From an uncultured Clostridia bacterium (GTDB lineage: Bacteria; Bacillota; Clostridia; Christensenellales; Borkfalkiaceae): a stretch of 6,987 bases of DNA. This document shows positions 1 through 4,439 of the stretch, piece after piece; positions within the stretch are counted from its first letter, which is position 1, and each line of letters opens with the position of its first letter. The stretch spans positions 1-6,987 of the forward strand of contig CAMAJQ010000036.1 of NCBI GenBank assembly GCA_945835865.1, written 5' to 3'. The notes under the pieces were generated by a model. The model did not search any database, was not told the origin of the DNA, and saw only the letters and a program-made list of their open reading frames with translations. The position numbers and the translations under genes were made by a program.

Positions 1-979
1 CACCCATGACGCCGTCCGTCACGCAGGCGAGCGTCTGTCCGCCGTTGTGGTTGGTAACCGTCGCTTCCGTCCCGTCCGTCAGGTACGCCTTCGCCGTCTT
101 GCCGAGCGCGGCGTTTTCGCTGACGAAAGCCGCTTTGCCGGAAAACGTAAAATCACAGGGAACGCCGTATTTGCCGTCTTTGTAAGAAATCGCTCTGACC
201 GTGATTTCGCCGTCGAGCGCGATTCCGTTTTTGTAGAGAGCGGAACGTACGGTCGGCGCGCTTCCGTCCGTGGTATAATAGATTTCCGCGCCTTCCTCCG
301 CCGCATAGAGTTTCGCTCTGCCGTCGGCAACCTGACCTAACGCGTCGGTATAGACGACGCTGCCTTCGACGGCGTAAAGTTGGATCTCGCCCAGCGTGGT
401 GTAACCCTGGCGCTTGCCGTTTCCGACGATATCGCAGGTCACCCTGACGTATCTCGCTCTGACGGGCGAGAAGGAGAACGTCAACCCCTGATAGGGAACG
501 TTATACACCACGTCGTCCGTTTTGCGGGAAGCGTCCGCCGAAAACTTTTCGCCCGCCTTGTTGTTGAACACGGTGACGGGAGAAGAGAAATCCTCCGTCA
601 CGGAAAGCTGGACGATGAAATCCGCCGCGCCCCAGTCGTGGCACAGGTCGATGAGAAGGGAGTCTACGACGTATTCCGCGCCGGCGTCAAGAGTGACGTA
701 GCCGATCACGCCGTTTCCTTCCGCGTCGACGAGACGCGCGGTCGCGGTGGAAGAGATCGTCCCGTCCGTAAAGACGCTCTTTGCTCCGCTCCCTCCGTGC
801 GGTCCCGCGGCGAGCGAGACCTCGTTGCCCGCAAGGTCGGTCACTTTCACCGCCTCGTCGGACAGTTTGCTCGTTACGTTCGATTTCGTCACCGACGGCA
901 TACTCGCCGCAAAGGCAACCGAAACCGCCGAGCAACACAGCATTGCCGCCATGAGGACGGCAACCAACAGTTTTTTCAT
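1..979 (-). CDS. Secreted discoidin (F5/8 type C) and chitobiase-C-like domain protein, 3' end missing
   Basis: The reading frame is open from an ATG at 979 to the window edge, giving 326 codons with no stop, so the C-terminus is missing. Residues 1-24 form a classical signal peptide (MKK, then a hydrophobic stretch, ending VAFA before ASM), so the product is exported. Residues about 40-205 look like a discoidin/F5/8 type C fold: the stretch near 171-203 has the family's closing pattern (PVRARYVRVTCD, then LGEIQLYA). Residues about 206-278 match the chitobiase C-terminal-like module (YYTTDGSAPT at 234-243, then ITVRAISYKDG). A second discoidin-like domain seems to begin near 288 (ENAALGKTAKA, then VTDGVMG). 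In these families such modules bind carbohydrate or support a catalytic domain; any enzyme domain would lie past the left edge. It is the last gene in the visible operon, 48 bases after its neighbour. Function beyond glycan binding is unknown. Confidence 0.9.
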   Translation of the reverse strand, partial: MKKLLVAVLMAAMLCCSAVSVAFAASMPSVTKSNVTSKLSDEAVKVTDLAGNEVSLAAGPHGGSGAKSVFTDGTISSTATARLVDAEGNGVIGYVTLDAGAEYVVDSLLIDLCHDWGAADFIVQLSVTEDFSSPVTVFNNKAGEKFSADASRKTDDVVYNVPYQGLTFSFSPVRARYVRVTCDIVGNGKRQGYTTLGEIQLYAVEGSVVYTDALGQVADGRAKLYAAEEGAEIYYTTDGSAPTVRSALYKNGIALDGEITVRAISYKDGKYGVPCDFTFSGKAAFVSENAALGKTAKAYLTDGTEATVTNHNGGQTLACVTDGVMG

Positions 980-985
980 CCTTTT

Positions 986-991
986 CTCCTT
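986..991 (-). promoter_or_regulatory. Ribosome-binding site deciding the start at 979
   Basis: The minus strand reads AAGGAG six bases before the ATG at 979, a near-consensus Shine-Dalgarno. An in-frame ATG also exists at 1000, but the Shine-Dalgarno would lie inside that longer version and the upstream ATG has no comparable site. The start at 979 also puts MKK directly before the hydrophobic core, as expected for a signal peptide. Confidence 0.8.
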
Positions 992-1019
992 TTCAGGCAT
1001 GATCTGCCCGTTTTTTAAT

Positions 1020-1052
1020 CCGCCTCGTCAGACGTTCCGACGGCGGTTTTTT
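1020..1052 (+). terminator. Possible plus-strand hairpin with T-tract (antisense direction)
   Basis: On the plus strand CCGCCTCG (1020-1027) can pair with CGACGGCGG (1038-1046) with one bulged base, enclosing a 10-base loop and followed by six T (1047-1052). This is the form of an intrinsic terminator, but it faces against all four genes and no plus-strand gene is supported upstream. On the minus strand the stem covers the last codons and stop of the 1028-2059 gene and is followed by ATTAAAAAA, not a T-tract, so it should not end the operon transcript. It may stop antisense transcription or be chance. Confidence 0.25.
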
Positions 1053-2059
1053 CCTGTTATCCGCGCGAGGAAGGGAAGAAGCAGGAACAGAGCGTTTCCT
1101 CCTGCCGCGCCCTTGCATCCCCCGCCGGTTTTGCCTCCGGACGTTCCCGTACTATCCGACGGTATTCCCGGAGAAATCTGCTCGGGTTCTCTTTCAAAAA
1201 GGTCCTCTTTCGGTCTGACCTCTCCGGCAAGTCTGGAGAGGGCGTCGTCCGAATCCGCTTCCGGAACGGGCTGAAAATCTTTCGTCTCCGCCCGTTCGGG
1301 TTCGGGAAGCGCTTTGATGCGGAAATTCCGGAAAGCGGACTCGTTGTTGACGGAAATGAGAGAGACGTACCCCGTCTCGTAAAAGTCTTCGCGCAACGTC
1401 TTCTCCGCCCAGGGCATATTGTCCACGCTGACTTTCAGTTCGTTGCCGCGAAGACGGATCTGCAGATTGTGCCACTGCGTCGAATCGAACCCGTCAAGCG
1501 GCGCCAGTTCGTGCGGGCCCTGCACGTCGGGATCTCCCCAGAGAGTGACGATACCGCTCTCCTGCACGAAGACGCCGGCGCCGTCGTCAAGGTGATATTT
1601 CCCCTCTTCGAGTTGCCGGATGCCGACGACGGGCCAGAAGCCGTTGCCTCCCCTTCTGACGTCGACGGAAAGTTCGAAATTCAGATACGCCTCTTTCGTG
1701 AAGGTGAGAATGGCGACCTGATTGGTTTCGTACCTCCCCGAATCGGAATCCTTTTTCACGTCGTTGATGCGGTAAAGTACGCCGTCTTCGATCGCCCAAT
1801 GGGTCTCGGCGGAAGCGAGGTCCGTCTCCACCTTTTCCGCTTTGGCGGAACCGAGCGCGTTCTCGCGGTACCATGCGTGAAACGCGTTGTTGACCTGATC
1901 GATGTTCGTGAATTTCTGTACGTAAGAATAGTATTCGTCCGGTTTTGCGTCGTAATCGTTGCCTTCGGCTTTCACTCCGACGACGGAAAACGATCCGACG
2001 AACGTCGCGGCGCACACCAGAGCGAGCGCCCCGCATTTCAATATCGATTTTAATTTCAT
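1028..2059 (-). CDS. Secreted concanavalin/LamG-like (DUF1080-type) protein with GGGC C-terminal tail
   Basis: The product has 343 residues. Residues 1-31 are a signal peptide (MKLK, a long hydrophobic stretch, cleavage probably after VKA); neither early cysteine sits in a good lipobox. Residues about 75-250 look like a jelly-roll lectin-type domain of the LamG/DUF1080 kind. The clearest part is WHNLQIRLRGNELKVSVDN at 196-214, followed by GYVSLISVNNESAFRNFRIKA at 230-250 (the pattern WH-x-L-x(n)-G-x-x-x-x-V-x-V-D-x, then GYV and FRNFRIK). DUF1080 relatives include sugar-binding and keto-disaccharide-acting proteins, so binding or cutting of glycan is possible. Residues 251-305 are an acidic, Pro-rich linker. 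The end carries TGGGCKGAAGG (311-321), a short hydrophobic run (about 323-331) and a basic KNRRR tail, as in C-terminal sorting signals. It follows the GH65 gene by 22 bases and precedes the discoidin gene. Exact function is unknown. Confidence 0.88.
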   Translation of the reverse strand: MKLKSILKCGALALVCAATFVGSFSVVGVKAEGNDYDAKPDEYYSYVQKFTNIDQVNNAFHAWYRENALGSAKAEKVETDLASAETHWAIEDGVLYRINDVKKDSDSGRYETNQVAILTFTKEAYLNFELSVDVRRGGNGFWPVVGIRQLEEGKYHLDDGAGVFVQESGIVTLWGDPDVQGPHELAPLDGFDSTQWHNLQIRLRGNELKVSVDNMPWAEKTLREDFYETGYVSLISVNNESAFRNFRIKALPEPERAETKDFQPVPEADSDDALSRLAGEVRPKEDLFEREPEQISPGIPSDSTGTSGGKTGGGCKGAAGGNALFLLLPFLARITGKNRRRNV

Positions 2060-2067
2060 GTCCTGTT

Positions 2068-2075
2068 ACCTCTCC
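2068..2075 (-). promoter_or_regulatory. Ribosome-binding site for the gene starting at 2059
   Basis: The minus strand reads GGAGAGGT eight bases before the ATG at 2059, within the 22-base gap after the stop codon of the GH65 gene. The spacing and purine content fit a Shine-Dalgarno site, and the following MKLK plus hydrophobic stretch support this start. Confidence 0.7.
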
Positions 2076-2081
2076 GTTTTT

Positions 2082-4424
2082 CTATCGGAACGACGCCTCG
2101 TCCGTGATGGTTGAAACGGTCTTTCTCTCGCCGATCCGGTCGAGGATCACCGACTCGTCCCCCGAGGAAAGGGTGATCCCCTCTCCTTCCAGCAGGACGA
2201 ACTCCGTATTCTTCTGCGTGACCGTCACTTTGAAGAGCGATTTGCGGAAACGGATACGGAAAGAGTATTCTTCCCAGTTTTCCGGAATGTACGGCTTGAA
2301 GTGAACGCGGTCGTCAAACACGCGCATCCCGGCGTAACCGTTGACGATCATCATATAGCAACTTCCCATGCACGCCGCGTGAATGCCGAAGCAGGTATTG
2401 CGGTTGACGTTATCGAGATCCATACGGCACGCCTGCCTGAGATAGCCGTACGCCTCGTCCCGATAACCGATATCGCACGCGACGATGGAATGGACGCCCG
2501 CCGAAAGGGAACTGTCGTGTATGGTTTTCGGCTCGTAGAAGTCGAAGACTTTCTTTCTCATTTCGGGCGTGAACTCGTGGCTCTCCAGGAACATCAGCAG
2601 AACGATATCCGCCTGTTTGCACACCTGATATCTCCACAGATTGAGGGGGTGCAGATGGGTCAGAAGAGGCAATTTCTCCACCGGAATGGAATCGATGTCG
2701 ATGGGGTCCTTGTAGATGAAATTGTCGTCCTGCATATAGATGCCGTTTTCCGCGTCGAAGGGCAGATACATCTTGTCCGCCGCCTCGCGGAACCGCGCGA
2801 GTTCCCCTTCGTCGATCCCGCACTTGTGCATGAGGTCCGCGTATTTCGCGGGGTTTTTCTCCCGGAGCGTCTCCGCCGTGCCGAGGGTGAACAGGAACTG
2901 CTTTTTGGTGAGGAAGTTGGTGTAGAGGTTGTTGTCCACCACGGGGTTGTATTCGTCCGGTCCGCAGATGCAGTTGATGCAGAACCTTCCCCCCTTCCTC
3001 TCGATGAAATTGCCGCGGTGAGAAAGGCATTTCGAGGTTTCCAGCAGGATTTCAATCCCGTAGTTTTCCATAAAATCCCAATCCTGCGTGGCTTCGTAAT
3101 ATTTGTAGATCGCGTAAAAGACGTCGTTGTTGATGTGATACTGCGCGGTAGCGGCTTCGAACACGTGCCCGCATTCCTCGCCGTTGATGGAATTCCAGCT
3201 GTACAGCGCGCCGACGTCGTCCATCTGTTTCGCCCTCTCCTTCGCCTTGGGAAGGATGTTGTAGCGGTAGATCAGCAGCTGTCTGACGATTTCGGGATGG
3301 GCGTAAAGGAACATGGGGGTCATGAAGATCTCGGTATCCCAGAAGGTGTGCCCCGAGTACGCCGTGCCCGTCAGCCCGTTCGCCGAGACGTTGGTCTTTC
3401 CGTCTCTGCCCGCCGACTGATTGATCATGAACAGTCCGAAACGGATGCCCTGCTGAACGGCGACGTCGCCCTTGATTTCGATATCCGAAGTCTCCCAGTA
3501 GTTCTTCCACACCTCTTCCGAGGCGCTCAGAAGGCTCTCAAACCCTTCTTTCTTCGCCTCCCGCACGACGAAAAGCGCGCGGTCGGCGTGATCTTCGCCG
3601 TCGGTATTCGCAACGAACGCCGCGTAGCGGTAATAGGAGACCTTTTCTCCCGTCGAGACGAACCCGTGCGTCCGCGAGACGTCGCACTCCCCTTTCGCGA
3701 CGGTTTCCTCCGCCTTTTCCGTAAGGTCTTCGGCGATGGCGCAGGAGATCTCGAATCCGCTTTTTATCGTCTTATAACTCAGGACGTCCCCTCCGTCTTC
3801 CGAGCGGACGGACAAGAAGGAGAAGGGGTTCGTCATATCCGAACCGATCTCTTCCTTTTTGGACAGGACCGTTCCCGTAAGGGGTTTCAGTTCCCCTTCG
3901 ATCTCCACCCGCACTCCTTCGGGCGCGGTCACGTCGATGCGTTCGGCAAGGAGGTGTTTTTCCGTCTGCGAGACGAAACGGGTAAAGCACAGATCGGCTT
4001 TTTCCCCTTTCTCCGTCTCGTACGCGAATTTTCTCGTCATCACGCCGCGATACATATCGAGCGTTCTTTCAAAACCGGAAACTTTTCCTTTCAGCGTCGC
4101 CGTTTCCCCGTTGATCTTCACCCGGACGGAGACGGGGTTGACGTTATTGACGATGGAGTGAAAACGTTCGGGAAAGCCCGGTCTGCACCAGATATGGCGA
4201 TAGGGATAATATTCGTACACGCCGTTGAGCATGACCGAAGGATCGGTTTCCGCGGGATCTCCGTAAAACCCTTCCTCGAAAAAACCGCGGATGCCGATAT
4301 AGCCGTTTGCGAGAGTGAATATCGTCTCGTCGACTTTATTCGTCTTCTCTCCGTATTCCGTCTCCGTCACCGTCCATGCCGAGGGCGTGTAACCGAGAGG
4401 AACGTTCTGATGGATCTTTCTCAT
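2082..4424 (-). CDS. GH65-family glycoside phosphorylase (alpha-linked disaccharide; specificity unassigned)
   Basis: The product has 780 residues, the usual length for GH65 phosphorylases such as those for maltose, trehalose, kojibiose and nigerose. It has no signal peptide, so it should act in the cytoplasm, splitting an alpha-glucoside with phosphate to beta-glucose 1-phosphate and a sugar. Layout follows the family: N-terminal beta-sandwich (about 10-270), linker helices, (alpha/alpha)6 barrel (about 320-690), and a small C-terminal beta domain (about 695-770). Family motifs seen are GHTFWDTEIFM (358-368), NGEEC (414-418), AQYHINNDV (427-435), GPDEY (488-492) with Glu491 as the expected general acid, KQAD (603-606), and HDSSLS (636-641) in the phosphate-binding region. 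All are intact, so the enzyme should be active. The acceptor-side segment after GPDEY (NPVVDNNLYTN) does not let me choose a substrate. It starts 6 bases after the lipoprotein gene's stop, suggesting coupled expression with an exported glycan-handling protein. Confidence 0.93.
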   Translation of the reverse strand: MRKIHQNVPLGYTPSAWTVTETEYGEKTNKVDETIFTLANGYIGIRGFFEEGFYGDPAETDPSVMLNGVYEYYPYRHIWCRPGFPERFHSIVNNVNPVSVRVKINGETATLKGKVSGFERTLDMYRGVMTRKFAYETEKGEKADLCFTRFVSQTEKHLLAERIDVTAPEGVRVEIEGELKPLTGTVLSKKEEIGSDMTNPFSFLSVRSEDGGDVLSYKTIKSGFEISCAIAEDLTEKAEETVAKGECDVSRTHGFVSTGEKVSYYRYAAFVANTDGEDHADRALFVVREAKKEGFESLLSASEEVWKNYWETSDIEIKGDVAVQQGIRFGLFMINQSAGRDGKTNVSANGLTGTAYSGHTFWDTEIFMTPMFLYAHPEIVRQLLIYRYNILPKAKERAKQMDDVGALYSWNSINGEECGHVFEAATAQYHINNDVFYAIYKYYEATQDWDFMENYGIEILLETSKCLSHRGNFIERKGGRFCINCICGPDEYNPVVDNNLYTNFLTKKQFLFTLGTAETLREKNPAKYADLMHKCGIDEGELARFREAADKMYLPFDAENGIYMQDDNFIYKDPIDIDSIPVEKLPLLTHLHPLNLWRYQVCKQADIVLLMFLESHEFTPEMRKKVFDFYEPKTIHDSSLSAGVHSIVACDIGYRDEAYGYLRQACRMDLDNVNRNTCFGIHAACMGSCYMMIVNGYAGMRVFDDRVHFKPYIPENWEEYSFRIRFRKSLFKVTVTQKNTEFVLLEGEGITLSSGDESVILDRIGERKTVSTITDEASFR

Positions 4425-4429
4425 AACGT

Positions 4430-4439
4430 CTCACCCCTT
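4430..4439 (-). promoter_or_regulatory. Ribosome-binding site overlapping the upstream stop codon (translational coupling)
   Basis: The minus strand reads AAGGGGTGAG before the ATG at 4424, and the TGA inside it is the stop codon of the upstream lipoprotein gene (4431-4433). The Shine-Dalgarno match is moderate. Its overlap with the stop, and the 6-base gap between genes, suggest that ribosomes finishing the lipoprotein gene help start the phosphorylase. Confidence 0.55.

Noticed and set aside
380..1018. 212-codon plus-strand open frame opposite the discoidin gene
   Set aside because: It is antisense to a frame with a signal peptide, good ribosome-binding site and recognisable domains. Its translation is rich in Arg, His and Val without any recognisable motif, as expected for a shadow frame in GC-rich DNA.
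980..1027. Possible operon terminator or separate promoter in the 48-base gap before the discoidin gene
   Set aside because: On the minus strand the local stem is followed by ATTAAAAAA, not a T-tract, and no convincing -35/-10 pair is visible, so the gap is treated as ordinary intergenic sequence with a ribosome-binding site.
1469..2053. 194-codon plus-strand open frame opposite the LamG-like gene
   Set aside because: No recognisable domain, composition is shadow-like, and the opposite strand encodes a clear exported protein with its own ribosome-binding site.
2410..3030. 206-codon minus-strand open frame inside the GH65 gene
   Set aside because: It is an out-of-frame reading of the GH65 coding sequence, Arg/Gly/Pro-rich and without a family match; the GH65 frame holds all the conserved motifs and shows no frameshift.
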